From Evansella caseinilytica (lineage in GTDB: Bacteria > Bacillota > Bacilli > Bacillales > Salisediminibacteriaceae), in the NCBI RefSeq assembly GCF_900107275.1, contig NZ_FNPI01000018.1:1-64000 (forward strand): a DNA stretch of 64,000 nucleotides. Reading direction: 5' to 3'. The notes below the pieces were generated by a model. It ran no database searches, had not been told where the DNA came from, and worked only from the letters and a program-made list of their open reading frames with translations. Shown here piece by piece: positions 52,371 to 61,579 of this stretch; positions within the stretch are counted from its first letter, which is position 1; every line of letters begins with the position of its first letter. The translations under genes and the position numbers were made by a program.

Positions 52371-53849
52371 ATGTCGAGAAAGAATTATTCATTTAAAGCC
52401 AGGAACTGGCTGTTAATCAAGCTTTATCTTCTTTCCGTTGTGTTAACAGCGGTCATTTTATTTGCCGGTGGACTGCCGCTGATAACAAATCTCATTGGTA
52501 CGGCTTTTGGTGTGTTTACAGTTATCTTAGTGTTTGTCATGTATAAATGGGATAAAAAGGAAAATTGGATTCCGTATATTTTAATCGTTAGTTTGGCTAC
52601 GATGACGGTGTTTATGTTAGTCAATCGCCCAGCTATTACGACGTATTTATTAGTTTATTACAGTATCATTATCATGTCCTTATACCATAATTATCGTTAT
52701 GTACTTGTTTCAGGAGTTTTTGGACTTATTATAACAAACTTTTTTGCATTAACGTACGGGGAGCAAACAATTGTTGATTACAGCGGTGTGTATCTTGCTT
52801 CTTTAAATATCTTATTCGTATTAAAAACGACGTTTTTAATAGCGCAAAGTGTTATTGGGAAGAACATGCAAAAGGATGCGGAAGTGCTTGCGCAAGAAGC
52901 TGTAGCTTCCAAAGAGCAAATGGAAAATGTAATGGACCAGGTTCGCTTAACGGTTACAAAGTTAGAAGAGTTGAACGGCCAATTAACTTCCCACTCTAAG
53001 TCAACGGCAAGTTATTCAAACGAACTTTCCGTTACTTTTGGAGAAATAGCAGGTGGTGTGGAAAGCCAGGCACAGAGCGCGACAGAAATGAGTGAGTCAT
53101 TCCGTTCCATTGATAGGGAAGTCGGGATCATCTCCACGCGAGCAAACACAATGAAAGAAAACGCTGGAAATACTGGCGGTATTGTACTCCAAGGGGCAGA
53201 AAGAGTAGAGCAATTGAATAATACGATTCATGAGGTAGATCAGACCCTTCAAAAAACCGTAGAAGAAATGGAGGAGTTGAATAATGCCACTTCTAAGGTT
53301 GGCGATATTCTGCAAACGATCTCCGAAATTGCGGATCAAACGAATTTATTGGCACTGAACGCTGCCATTGAGGCAGCAAGAGCTGGAGAAAGCGGGAAGG
53401 GGTTTGCGGTAGTAGCTCAGGAAGTACGTCAATTAGCCGAGCATTCGATCCGATCAACAGAGGAAATCAGCCAAATACTCACGCTCATTCAACAAAAGGT
53501 CAATTCTGCAACGACGCGAGTAAAAGAAAGCGAAAGTACCTTTAAAGCCGGCAAACAATTAACAGAGGAAACCGGCGACGCCTTTAGCAATATTCAAGCG
53601 TTTGTTGAGGAGCTTCAAGAATTATCAACGGATATTAATGAAAAAGTCGAATCATTAACGAAGTCATCTACAGCAGTTGTGGATGAAGTAAACTCCGTTT
53701 CCGGTGTGACAGAAGAACTAAACGCATCCGTTGAAGAGGTATTGGCAAGTATAGAGGAGCAAAATGAAAAGATTGCTTATTTGAATGACAAAGTGAACGA
53801 AATGAATCAATTAGCCGAACAGCTACAGCATTTCGTTTCGAACGGATAA
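52371..53849 (+). CDS. Methyl-accepting chemotaxis protein
   Basis: A 492-residue chemoreceptor. The first 170 residues contain several membrane segments and no large external sensor domain ([34 protein letters not shown]), so it may sense within the membrane. The hairpin tip is conserved ([20 protein letters not shown]), flanked by coiled-coil methylation helices. GGGAGG is before the ATG. The ligand is unknown; its position near the organic-acid gene group is suggestive only. Confidence 0.9.
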   Translation: MSRKNYSFKARNWLLIKLYLLSVVLTAVILFAGGLPLITNLIGTAFGVFTVILVFVMYKWDKKENWIPYILIVSLATMTVFMLVNRPAITTYLLVYYSIIIMSLYHNYRYVLVSGVFGLIITNFFALTYGEQTIVDYSGVYLASLNILFVLKTTFLIAQSVIGKNMQKDAEVLAQEAVASKEQMENVMDQVRLTVTKLEELNGQLTSHSKSTASYSNELSVTFGEIAGGVESQAQSATEMSESFRSIDREVGIISTRANTMKENAGNTGGIVLQGAERVEQLNNTIHEVDQTLQKTVEEMEELNNATSKVGDILQTISEIADQTNLLALNAAIEAARAGESGKGFAVVAQEVRQLAEHSIRSTEEISQILTLIQQKVNSATTRVKESESTFKAGKQLTEETGDAFSNIQAFVEELQELSTDINEKVESLTKSSTAVVDEVNSVSGVTEELNASVEEVLASIEEQNEKIAYLNDKVNEMNQLAEQLQHFVSNG

Positions 53850-53881
53850 GCTCCAGCTCTATAAGCGAAAACTACGGCCGC

Positions 53882-53924
53882 AGCCACTGGAAAAGGAGAG
53901 TAAACCTTTTCCATGGCTTTTTTG
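53882..53924 (+). terminator. Terminator of the chemoreceptor gene
   Basis: AGCCACTGGAAAAGG and CCTTTTCCATGGCT pair with one bulge and are followed by TTTTTT. The remaining 280 bases to the next gene hold nothing recognised. Confidence 0.85.
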
Positions 53925-54200
53925 ACCCAGGAAGATCGGTTCTTTTACTTGGCAGTTTTAAACATCTTATGTTTGAAAAACAAGTGTTCTGGCCGCAACT
54001 CATATACAATTTTTTGTCTATCAGTTAGTTCTGCTCGAGAAATGCACATGATGTAAATGAATATTGTTACTATTTTTGACCATTGCGAAAAAGAAGGCTA
54101 CCAAGTGCAACAATCCGATATCCGAAAACTCACAATCTCATAAAAACTAGCCATTATTTAAATAGATGACAATAGGTAACTGTATGAAAGGTGTGTTCTT

Positions 54201-55172
54201 ATGTTCTTTTTCGACTCGATCCCATGGTATAACGTTGTCATGTGGTTCGTCGTTTTTGGTATTCTTATCGGTATAAATGAGTTTATTCGCAGAAGTAAAT
54301 GGGGAAGCATCGCTTTTTTTATCGTACTGCCTGTTATTCTCACGCCAATTTGGCTCATGAATGATAATGAAATAACTTCTTGGTTTACTTGGGTAAAAGT
54401 GTACTCTGCATTAGCAGGATGTCTTATTTATATGGTTATTCGATTTACAGATTACCATAAAAAGCATCCATGGTATCTTGTGCTTGTTCCAAGTATTTTA
54501 GCCATCAATATTGTAGAGGCGATTGTCCGTGAATTACAGGTTGGGATTATAGGATTCGACGGAATCGTTGACGGGATGCAGTACATTTCTGGCGGTTGGA
54601 ATTATGTGAATGCTTTTGCTGGATTGTTTAATTTAGTTACCATTTGCGGCTGGGCAGGCATTTTTGCGACAAACGGGAAGTGTAAAGATATGCTTTGGCC
54701 TGATCAAACACGTCTTTGGATTATTGCATATGGTATTTGGAATATTTCATATGTTTATTCGTGTGCGCCAGGGAACGCGTTTTATTCAGGAGTAGCGTTA
54801 AACTTAGCTGCCATCGTCCCGGCATTATTGTGGGCAAAGGGAACATGGATGCAAAATCGCGCCCAAACTTTATCATTCTGGATGATGTGGGTCATGACAT
54901 TCCCGTATTTTTTTGCAGAAGGAAGCACCTTCAATGTAAGTGTGAGCTATCATCCCGCTGCAAACTGGACGCTTGCAATTGTAAGCTTGGCGCTTAACGG
55001 TACAATCGCCATCTGGCAAGGCTACCGCATCATCAAACATCGCTTAAATCCGCTCAAAGATGATATCTGGAAAGGCACAGGAGAATACAACCTGGTAAAC
55101 TCCCAACGCCAGCAGGACATCAACATAGAAACAATCGATGAACCGCGAAATACAGCCGCCGCCGGTCGTTAG
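54201..55172 (+). CDS. DUF5692 family membrane protein
   Basis: A 323-residue protein with about eight membrane segments, matching the DUF5692 type (FFDSIPWYNVVMWFVVFGIL, RLWIIAYGIWNISYVYSCAP, WMMWVMTFPYFFAEGSTFNV). No catalytic motif is known for the family. The C-terminal 50 residues are hydrophilic. AAGGTGTG precedes the ATG. It stands alone between two terminators, so it is probably transcribed by itself. Confidence 0.8.
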   Translation: MFFFDSIPWYNVVMWFVVFGILIGINEFIRRSKWGSIAFFIVLPVILTPIWLMNDNEITSWFTWVKVYSALAGCLIYMVIRFTDYHKKHPWYLVLVPSILAINIVEAIVRELQVGIIGFDGIVDGMQYISGGWNYVNAFAGLFNLVTICGWAGIFATNGKCKDMLWPDQTRLWIIAYGIWNISYVYSCAPGNAFYSGVALNLAAIVPALLWAKGTWMQNRAQTLSFWMMWVMTFPYFFAEGSTFNVSVSYHPAANWTLAIVSLALNGTIAIWQGYRIIKHRLNPLKDDIWKGTGEYNLVNSQRQQDINIETIDEPRNTAAAGR

Positions 55173-55240
55173 AAACAGGGGCCGGCGCTTGCGCTGACGA
55201 CTCGGGAGCGATGAAAAGCACTTATACTGCGTATGGCACA

Positions 55241-55284
55241 AAAGCCCATGAACCGTATTATACAAGGACTCATGGGCTTTTTCG
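55241..55284 (+). terminator. Terminator of the DUF5692 gene
   Basis: AAAGCCCATGA pairs with TCATGGGCTTT and a T run follows. Confidence 0.8.
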
Positions 55285-55382
55285 TTTATCTATTGGTTGT
55301 TGAATATGGCATTCATATCTTTACTTTGCAACTGTGGAAAAAATGTAATTCTTGTGACGCACATTAGAGACCGTGAACGGTA

Positions 55383-56285
55383 TCAAAGCACTTCTTGCTG
55401 CAAGTATTTTTTTCGATAATTCAGCGGTGATAATCCTGTCCACTTCTTGAACTGCCGGCTAAAGTGCGAAATATTATTATAGCCTAAAGCTTGACTTATC
55501 TCGTTAATCGACATTTCTGGAATTTGGAGAAAATCTTGCGCGGCATTGAATTGCAATTGCGATAAATATTCCTTAGGAGATAAGCCGTATATTTTCTTGA
55601 AAAGAGCGTAACCATACGAGTAGCTTAAACCGCATGCTTCAATAATTTGTTGGATGCTTAATGCGTTTAATGATAAATCATTGGCGTATAAAAACTGCTG
55701 GAAGTTTTTCTTGATCGCTTCCGAAATGGTTGTTGCATATTTAATTTGCGAAGGTGTTCCATTTTGATGGAAGGCCTTTTTTCTTTCTTCCATCTGTTCA
55801 AACAGTTGAATGCAAAGACTGGATAATATGATTTGCATTTCCATTTTTGTTTTAAACGTGTAAATGTTTTCGTTATCAAAAATAGCGATCCACTGCTCTA
55901 TGATGGAGATGATTGCTTTCGTTTTGGCATCATCGGCAGAAAAGTAAAGATTGCTGTATGTCAGCATATCAGCAACAAACTGTGGCTCATCAATATCAAA
56001 ATGAACGCAAAAATATTCGTTTTCTTCAACTTGATCACACCACATTTTATGCAATGTATTTGGTGGAATCAATAGTAATTCATTTTCTCTGATGTGATAG
56101 AGCGTGTTTTGCATAGCGACTGTTTCAATACCTTTTAGAATATAGATAAGCTCAAATGCTAAATGCTTTTCTTCAGGAACTTTCCAGCCTTTACCCACCG
56201 TTTTTTTGTGTGTTCCGTAGACCCTTAAATTCCAATCCAGCACAGGTAATTTTTTTGTTTGTTTAAGTATTTCATTTGTATTCAT
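55383..56285 (-). CDS. AraC-family regulator with cupin sensor
   Basis: A 300-residue regulator with an N-terminal cupin-like sensor (LAFELIYILKGIETVAMQNT, LLIPPNTLHKMWC) and a C-terminal pair of HTHs (IEACGLSYSYGYALFKKIYG, EISQALGYNNISHFSRQFKK). It is divergent from the GH30 gene across 250 bases that contain a strong cre-type palindrome, so it very likely activates the GH30 gene on a sugar signal. Confidence 0.9.
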   Translation of the reverse strand: MNTNEILKQTKKLPVLDWNLRVYGTHKKTVGKGWKVPEEKHLAFELIYILKGIETVAMQNTLYHIRENELLLIPPNTLHKMWCDQVEENEYFCVHFDIDEPQFVADMLTYSNLYFSADDAKTKAIISIIEQWIAIFDNENIYTFKTKMEMQIILSSLCIQLFEQMEERKKAFHQNGTPSQIKYATTISEAIKKNFQQFLYANDLSLNALSIQQIIEACGLSYSYGYALFKKIYGLSPKEYLSQLQFNAAQDFLQIPEMSINEISQALGYNNISHFSRQFKKWTGLSPLNYRKKYLQQEVL

Positions 56286-56375
56286 GGCCGACTCCGGAAA
56301 GTAGAAAATGATAAAAAACTAAAATATTTATCTATATACATTATAGAAAATCAAAGCGATAATGTAAACGTAAAC

Positions 56376-56389
56376 AGAAAGCGCTTTCT
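56376..56389. promoter_or_regulatory. cre-like palindrome (CcpA site)
   Basis: AGAAAGCGCTTTCT is a perfect 14-base palindrome fitting the cre pattern, located between AraC regulator and GH30 gene. A second, weaker TGTAAACGTAAACA lies just before it (56363-56376). Confidence 0.75.
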
Positions 56390-56433
56390 AAAAATAAAAA
56401 TCTTTTGAGTATGATAAATCTCAGTTTCTATAA

Positions 56434-56479
56434 GTGTTTGTTCAAAAAGAACGTTTTGTATCTTTTTGAGCAGGCTCTA
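56434..56479 (+). repeat. Half copy of the dispersed repeat (hairpin I only), R7
   Basis: GTGTTTGTTCAAAAAGA pairs imperfectly with TCTTTTTGAGCAGGCTC around a 10-base loop. The outer right arm has diverged. It lies 59 bases before the GH30 start and could attenuate it. Confidence 0.6.
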
Positions 56480-56537
56480 TAACTTAGATTGTGAATTCCC
56501 AACAATTATCAAACAAACGAAAAGAGGGTGTAAATTC

Positions 56538-57866
56538 ATGACGTTAACTCAATACCTAACGACAAAAACAGAAAGCTTTAAACAAAAGGAAATAAGCACA
56601 GAGACAAAAGATAAGGCAACACTGGTCATTACAGAACAGGAAAACCGTACGATTGAAGGGTTTGGCAGCTGTTTTAATGAATTAGGGTACCAGGCAATAT
56701 CTTATTTGACAAAAGAAACGCAGCAAAAGCTTTTCGATCAACTATTCCTGCCAGAGGGGGATTGTCGTTTTAATTTATGTCGAATGCCGATTGGTGCAAG
56801 TGACTACGCGCTTAGTTGGTACAGTCATAATGAAGCAGAAGATGATGTTGATATGGAGCACTTTAGTATTGAGCGTGATAAAAAAATGCTTTTACCGTAT
56901 ATTAAAGAGGCTCTTAAGCGTAATCCCGATATTGTTTTAACCGCTTCACCTTGGAGTCCGCCAACATGGATGAAAACCAAGAAAGTTTATAATTATGGCA
57001 AACTGATATGGGATGAGAAAATCTTAAACGCTTACGCATTGTATTTTGTTAAATTTGTTCGAGCTTACGAAGCGGAAGGCATTACAATTCACCAAGTTCA
57101 TGTTCAAAACGAAGTAGTCGCTGATCAAAAATTTCCATCTTGTCAGTGGACGGGTGTTGAGTTACGTGATTTCATCAAAGATTATCTCGGACCGGCATTT
57201 GAAAAATACGGTATTAAGGCTGAGATTTGGTTAGGAACAATCAACGCGCCTGAACCGTTTACTGAATGGATGGAAGACCGCACGGAAGATTATGATGTAT
57301 ATGCCGGCACCGTATTAAGAGATCCAGAAGCATATAAGTACACAAGCGGTGTTGGCTACCAATGGGCTGGGAAAAACGCCATCCAAAGAACGGTTGAAGC
57401 ATTTCCCGAGAAAAGATATTTGCAAACGGAAAACGAATGCGGAAATGGTAAGAATACATGGACATATGCGGAGTATGTTTACGGTTTATTCCGTCATTAT
57501 TTTGTAAATGGAGCGAACGGTTACATGTATTGGAATGCTGTTTTGGAGCCAAAAGGAATGAGTACATGGGGCTGGGAACAAAATTCGATGATTACAATTG
57601 ATCCAAATACCAGGGAAATGATCTATAATCCGGAATACTATGTGATGAAACACTTTTCTCACTTTATTCAAAAAGGAGCAAAACGGTTAACAACTGCAGG
57701 AATGGATACTGCAATTGCCACGGCATTTAAAAATCCTGACGGCAAAATGATAGTAACCCTTTGTAATAAGATGAATGAACCGATGACCACGACAATTGAG
57801 ATAAAACAAAAAAGATATCAAGTTGAATTACCTGCTCACTCCTTCCATACATTGGTTGTTAAATAG
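56538..57866 (+). CDS. GH30 family glycoside hydrolase
   Basis: A 442-residue retaining (beta/alpha)8 enzyme with the side beta-domain of GH30. The acid/base Glu192 is in HVQNEVVADQ; the nucleophile lies in TENECG (residues 297-302). GFGSCFNELGYQAISYLT and TASPWSPPTWMK are family blocks. ATG 56538 is chosen for AGAGGGTG 8 bases upstream. No signal peptide, so the substrate is imported: beta-1,6-glucan fragments, glucosyl-lipid or xylosyl products are candidates. No partner importer is adjacent. Confidence 0.88.
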   Translation: MTLTQYLTTKTESFKQKEISTETKDKATLVITEQENRTIEGFGSCFNELGYQAISYLTKETQQKLFDQLFLPEGDCRFNLCRMPIGASDYALSWYSHNEAEDDVDMEHFSIERDKKMLLPYIKEALKRNPDIVLTASPWSPPTWMKTKKVYNYGKLIWDEKILNAYALYFVKFVRAYEAEGITIHQVHVQNEVVADQKFPSCQWTGVELRDFIKDYLGPAFEKYGIKAEIWLGTINAPEPFTEWMEDRTEDYDVYAGTVLRDPEAYKYTSGVGYQWAGKNAIQRTVEAFPEKRYLQTENECGNGKNTWTYAEYVYGLFRHYFVNGANGYMYWNAVLEPKGMSTWGWEQNSMITIDPNTREMIYNPEYYVMKHFSHFIQKGAKRLTTAGMDTAIATAFKNPDGKMIVTLCNKMNEPMTTTIEIKQKRYQVELPAHSFHTLVVK

Positions 57867-57950
57867 TTGCGTGGGTAAAAAATTGTTTTAATGGAATGAC
57901 AATACAAGCGTGTGTGCAGCATGTCCTATCAATTCCCGATAATCATATAA

Positions 57951-57999
57951 TAAGATAACCTCCCCAAGTTGTTTGTCTTATTTGAAGGAGGTTATCTTA
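57951..57999. terminator. Hairpin after GH30
   Basis: TAAGATAACCTCC (57951-57963) pairs perfectly with 57987-57999, loop 23. It may end the GH30 transcript. The rest of 57867-58179 holds nothing recognised. Confidence 0.6.
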
Positions 58000-58179
58000 T
58001 TTCCGACCTAAAAGTAAGGTTGAAGACAACAATCATAGAAAACGACATCATTCTTTTTCATGAATCCTTTATTAGCCGGGGGTGTGTTAGATGGTGTGTT
58101 TCTCAAAGCGCAACCCTTCTAAACCATTTCAATGAGTGATTAAAGAAGCAGAGCTGATGTACAAGCGCTTGTAACCGTA

Positions 58180-58425
58180 CTACACCACCCTCCTGTACCT
58201 CCATCGATAGTAATGGATGATTTCCGTTACTTCGTGAAGGCGGTCTTGCGGGATGTCTTCCAGCTTGCGAATGTTAAGTGTGCGTTTGATAAAGGTGCTT
58301 ACGGTATTGAAATGAGGTTTTGGGTGCCCGTTATATTGAATGTGACAGCAGCATGCGTGGATTTTATCTTTCACTTCTTTTAATTGCGCTTTCGTCAGAG
58401 TCTGTTCAGATGACTTAAAGTTCAT
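58180..58425 (-). CDS. Small basic hypothetical protein
   Basis: An 81-residue protein starting MNFKSSEQTLTKAQLKEVKD, with a CCCH run (HACCCHIQ) and a basic tail (YYRWRYRRVV). The start at 58425 is set by GGAGGAGG 8 bases upstream; the frame opens 23 codons earlier with no RBS. No family was recognised; the style (NTVSTFIKRTLNIRKLEDIP) recalls short phage-type regulators. It is divergent from a Cro/CI-like gene. Confidence 0.65.
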   Translation of the reverse strand: MNFKSSEQTLTKAQLKEVKDKIHACCCHIQYNGHPKPHFNTVSTFIKRTLNIRKLEDIPQDRLHEVTEIIHYYRWRYRRVV

Positions 58426-58593
58426 TGACAATTCCTCCTCCAAAAAATAACCTTCAATAGTATCCAAATTACCACATATGCTTAATTTTGTCAATAACCA
58501 TTACCTCTAAGTAGTAAAAAATTCAATTTTCATGTTCGTATTTTTGCCGTTTCTGGTAAAATAAATATAGAAACAGTAGAGGGGGGATGATTG

Positions 58594-58824
58594 ATGTTGA
58601 AAAATCATTTGCGAGTTGTGATGGCTCATCAACGGATAAACAATCTGACGGAATTGATGGAATTAACAGGCTTGAGCCGCAATGCGTTGAACAAGCTGTG
58701 GCATGATACCGACGTTGACACCGTGAAGCTGGGAACATTGATGAAGATTTGTGACGCGCTTGAGATTCCTTTATCTCAGCTTGTGGAATATGAACCGGAA
58801 AAAAAGCAGCAGGATGCTCGGTAA
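58594..58824 (+). CDS. Cro/CI-type (XRE) small transcriptional regulator
   Basis: A 76-residue protein that is almost only an HTH: LTELMELTGLSRNALNKLWH, then LGTLMKICDALEIPLSQLVE. This is the short YozG-like form. GAGGGGGG stands 7 bases before the ATG. It faces away from the small basic gene across 168 bases, and may regulate it. It is not obviously part of a prophage. Confidence 0.85.
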   Translation: MLKNHLRVVMAHQRINNLTELMELTGLSRNALNKLWHDTDVDTVKLGTLMKICDALEIPLSQLVEYEPEKKQQDAR

Positions 58825-58912
58825 AGTATACATAGGTTGTTGCCGCAGATCTTTTCAAGGAATTAATTCGCTGCCGTTAATGTTGTTATACTCAATATAT
58901 TCACACAAAAAT

Positions 58913-58998
58913 GATGACCGGACTCAGTTGCCAGGGCATTGCTGGATGCCCTGATCAAAAAAGGGAAGCGGCGGATGACCGTGCTTCCCTGATGTATT
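58913..58998 (-). repeat. Second repeat family, copy RB2 (terminator-like)
   Basis: Matches RB1 at 4866-4951. On the minus strand it gives AGGGAAGC...GCTTCCCT then TTTTTT, 20-40 bases after the rhamnosidase stop, so it should terminate that gene. A second stem CAGGGCAT/ATGCCCTG is present in this copy only. Confidence 0.7.
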
Positions 58999-59020
58999 CA
59001 TTTTCCATCCGATAGATTGC

Positions 59021-61579
59021 TTAAGTTTCCTTCTCCCATTCGTGCGAAAACGTATGTGTGCCGCTTGTTAGGAGATGTTTCGTTTGATCCGGTAAAATCA
59101 GTGTGCATTCCGTCGAGACAGGAACATCCACTTGAATTGTAAATATACCGTGCTCGATTTTCCAGGATGCCGCCGCTGTTCCATACGGTGTTTTCACACT
59201 ACCTTTAGCATAGGTAATGCCGCCGCCGATAACTGGTGCAACCTTGAACGTCTTATAGCCGCCGCTTGTAGCTTCAATACCTGCCATTCGCTTATAAAGC
59301 CAATCGCCGACAGCTCCGTTAGCATAATGATTGAATGACACCATTCCGCCCTCGGATTCTTCCTCGTTTTTCTTCCCTGTCAGTTCGCCTATGTTGACGG
59401 TGCCGTCTGGGCGTAATGCGTCCCAGCGCTCCCAAATGGTCGTCCCGCCCGCTTTCACTTGATAAAGCCAGGACGGACATTTTTCTTGCAGCAGCAACTC
59501 ATAGGCGACATCAGTATACCCATTGTCAGATAACGCGAACAATAAATACGGTGTGCCTGTAAAACCGGTTGCAAGATGATTGCCGGCATCTCGAATGAGT
59601 TTAACGAGGTTTTCCGCCATTGTCTTTGTCTCTTGTCCTTCGGTCATCTCAAAGTGAAGGGGCAGGACATATCCGGTTTGAAACTCCTTTTTCAAAGTGC
59701 CGTTGCCATCGGTAAAGACGTGGCGATAGGCTTTCATGATCCGCTGTCGTAGCGCCCGGTAGGAGGCGGCATCTTCTTGGTAGCCGAGCAGATCGGCTAT
59801 CTGTGCGACAATGCTGCATGAATTCGCAAAGTAGGCGGTGCCTATCCATTTCCCTTTTCCAATCCACTGCCGGGCTGTTTCGTCAGGAGCGCACCAATCG
59901 CCGAAGTGAAATGGAAATCGCCAAACATATCGACTATTTGGCGTCAATGAGAGAAAGGAAGACCACCATTTTGCCGCCTTTAGAAATTTTTTCATCGTTG
60001 GATATTGACGTTCAAGCAACTGCTTTTCGCCTCGGGCGAGATATTCCGCCCACGGTACTAAGATGCAACTATCGCCCCAACAAGAGGTTGCCATCACCGG
60101 CCATGTATCTCCCGCACGGGGCACAACCATGGGAATGCCGCCGCCGGCACTTTGCTCCGATCGCATATCCATCAGCCACTTGTCCAAAAAACGACTCATA
60201 TCAAAATTGTAGCAGGCAGTTGAAGCAAACACGGCGATGTCCCCTGTCCAGCCTTGCCGTTCGTCACGTTGCGGACAATCTGTCGGAATGTCAACAAAAT
60301 TGGAACGGGCGCCCCATCGAATATTACTTTGCAGCTGGTTTATCATTTGATTGGAGCATTCAAAGCCGCCAACCTCTTCCATATCGGAATGAAGCACCAG
60401 GGCGGACAATTCCATCTTGTCCGGATCGATTCCACGGACCCCCACATACCGAAAGCCCATGTAAGTCAATCGCGGGGAGTAGGTTTGTTCTCCAGCGGTA
60501 CAAATGTACGTAGCCGTCGCTTTTGCCGTTCGCAATGACTTCACAAATAATTCACCGTCAACTAACACCTCGGCATGGCGAAAGATCACCTGTCTGCCCT
60601 TCTCTCCGCGAATTTTTGCTAAGATCACACCGGCAAAATTCTGCCCGAAATCATACACTATTTCTCCGCTCGGTGCGGCAGATCTGGAGACCGGCTTCCT
60701 TACTTCCTGCACCCGTACAGGGGCGCCATACTGAGCCAGCAATTTCGGCTGTTTACGCGGTTCGGTAACGCTTGCCTGTTTCCAGGTAACTTGGTTCAAA
60801 TCGATGGTGGCATCATACGTTTCTCCATCATACCATTCGGCCATCCGGTAATTCCCCTCTTCGGTTACCTGCCAGGATGGATCGGTGGCAACAATTTCCG
60901 AAGACCCGTCCGTATAGGCTAAATGCAGCTCGCAAAGGAATGCCTGTCGATCGGCGCTGATCTTATTTTTCCGCTTATAATTAAAGGAGCCGGCCGCCCA
61001 GCCTCCCGCCACGACTGCGGTGAACGTGTTACAATCCGTCAATTGATCGGTGACTTCATATGTTTGATACTGAATTTGATGCTCGTAGGAGGTTAACCCG
61101 GGAGCAAAATAGTCCTGTCCAACCTTCGTTCCGTTCAGCAGCAGTTCATATACACCGAGTGCCGAGACATTGACCCAGGCACGCTGAAGCTTTTTCGAAA
61201 CAGTGAATGAACGGCGAAAGGTCATTGGAACCGGCGATACTTTTTCTGGAAAATCATAATGACGATCTGTAATCCATTTCCCTGTCCACGGTGTATCGAG
61301 GCGACCTGTCTGGAAAAATGCTGTTGCTTCCGCGCGTTCCCCGCTCGTTCCGAAGGCTGCCACGTGTACTTGATAGGTGGTAAACGATTTCATCTCCCCG
61401 CCATATAAATTGTTCAGCTGATCCGTCGTTTCGAGTTTCCAGTCACCGACTGTGATGACAGCCCGCTGAAGCGCTTCTCCGCTCTGATCGGATGCCAAGG
61501 CAAACGATATATTGGGCCGCCTGTCTGTAATGCACTCTTGGGGAAGCCCGTCTATTTTTATGGAAGCGATTTTTAACAT
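59021..61579 (-). CDS. GH78 alpha-L-rhamnosidase
   Basis: An 852-residue inverting (alpha/alpha)6 enzyme preceded by beta-sandwich domains. The catalytic acid Glu440 is in DCPQRDERQGWTGD, and the base Glu717 in TTIWERWDAL; N-terminal ASIKIDGLPQECITDRRPNI and LFVKSLRTAKA blocks fit the bacterial GH78 type. No signal peptide, so it acts on imported rhamnosides from flavonoid glycosides, pectin or saponin. Its start overlaps the stop of the symporter gene by 7 bases. Confidence 0.92.
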   Translation of the reverse strand: MLKIASIKIDGLPQECITDRRPNISFALASDQSGEALQRAVITVGDWKLETTDQLNNLYGGEMKSFTTYQVHVAAFGTSGERAEATAFFQTGRLDTPWTGKWITDRHYDFPEKVSPVPMTFRRSFTVSKKLQRAWVNVSALGVYELLLNGTKVGQDYFAPGLTSYEHQIQYQTYEVTDQLTDCNTFTAVVAGGWAAGSFNYKRKNKISADRQAFLCELHLAYTDGSSEIVATDPSWQVTEEGNYRMAEWYDGETYDATIDLNQVTWKQASVTEPRKQPKLLAQYGAPVRVQEVRKPVSRSAAPSGEIVYDFGQNFAGVILAKIRGEKGRQVIFRHAEVLVDGELFVKSLRTAKATATYICTAGEQTYSPRLTYMGFRYVGVRGIDPDKMELSALVLHSDMEEVGGFECSNQMINQLQSNIRWGARSNFVDIPTDCPQRDERQGWTGDIAVFASTACYNFDMSRFLDKWLMDMRSEQSAGGGIPMVVPRAGDTWPVMATSCWGDSCILVPWAEYLARGEKQLLERQYPTMKKFLKAAKWWSSFLSLTPNSRYVWRFPFHFGDWCAPDETARQWIGKGKWIGTAYFANSCSIVAQIADLLGYQEDAASYRALRQRIMKAYRHVFTDGNGTLKKEFQTGYVLPLHFEMTEGQETKTMAENLVKLIRDAGNHLATGFTGTPYLLFALSDNGYTDVAYELLLQEKCPSWLYQVKAGGTTIWERWDALRPDGTVNIGELTGKKNEEESEGGMVSFNHYANGAVGDWLYKRMAGIEATSGGYKTFKVAPVIGGGITYAKGSVKTPYGTAAASWKIEHGIFTIQVDVPVSTECTLILPDQTKHLLTSGTHTFSHEWEKET

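Noticed and set aside
58180-58824. Prophage remnant
   Set aside because: Only one phage-style regulator and one orphan are present; no integrase, att site or structural genes.
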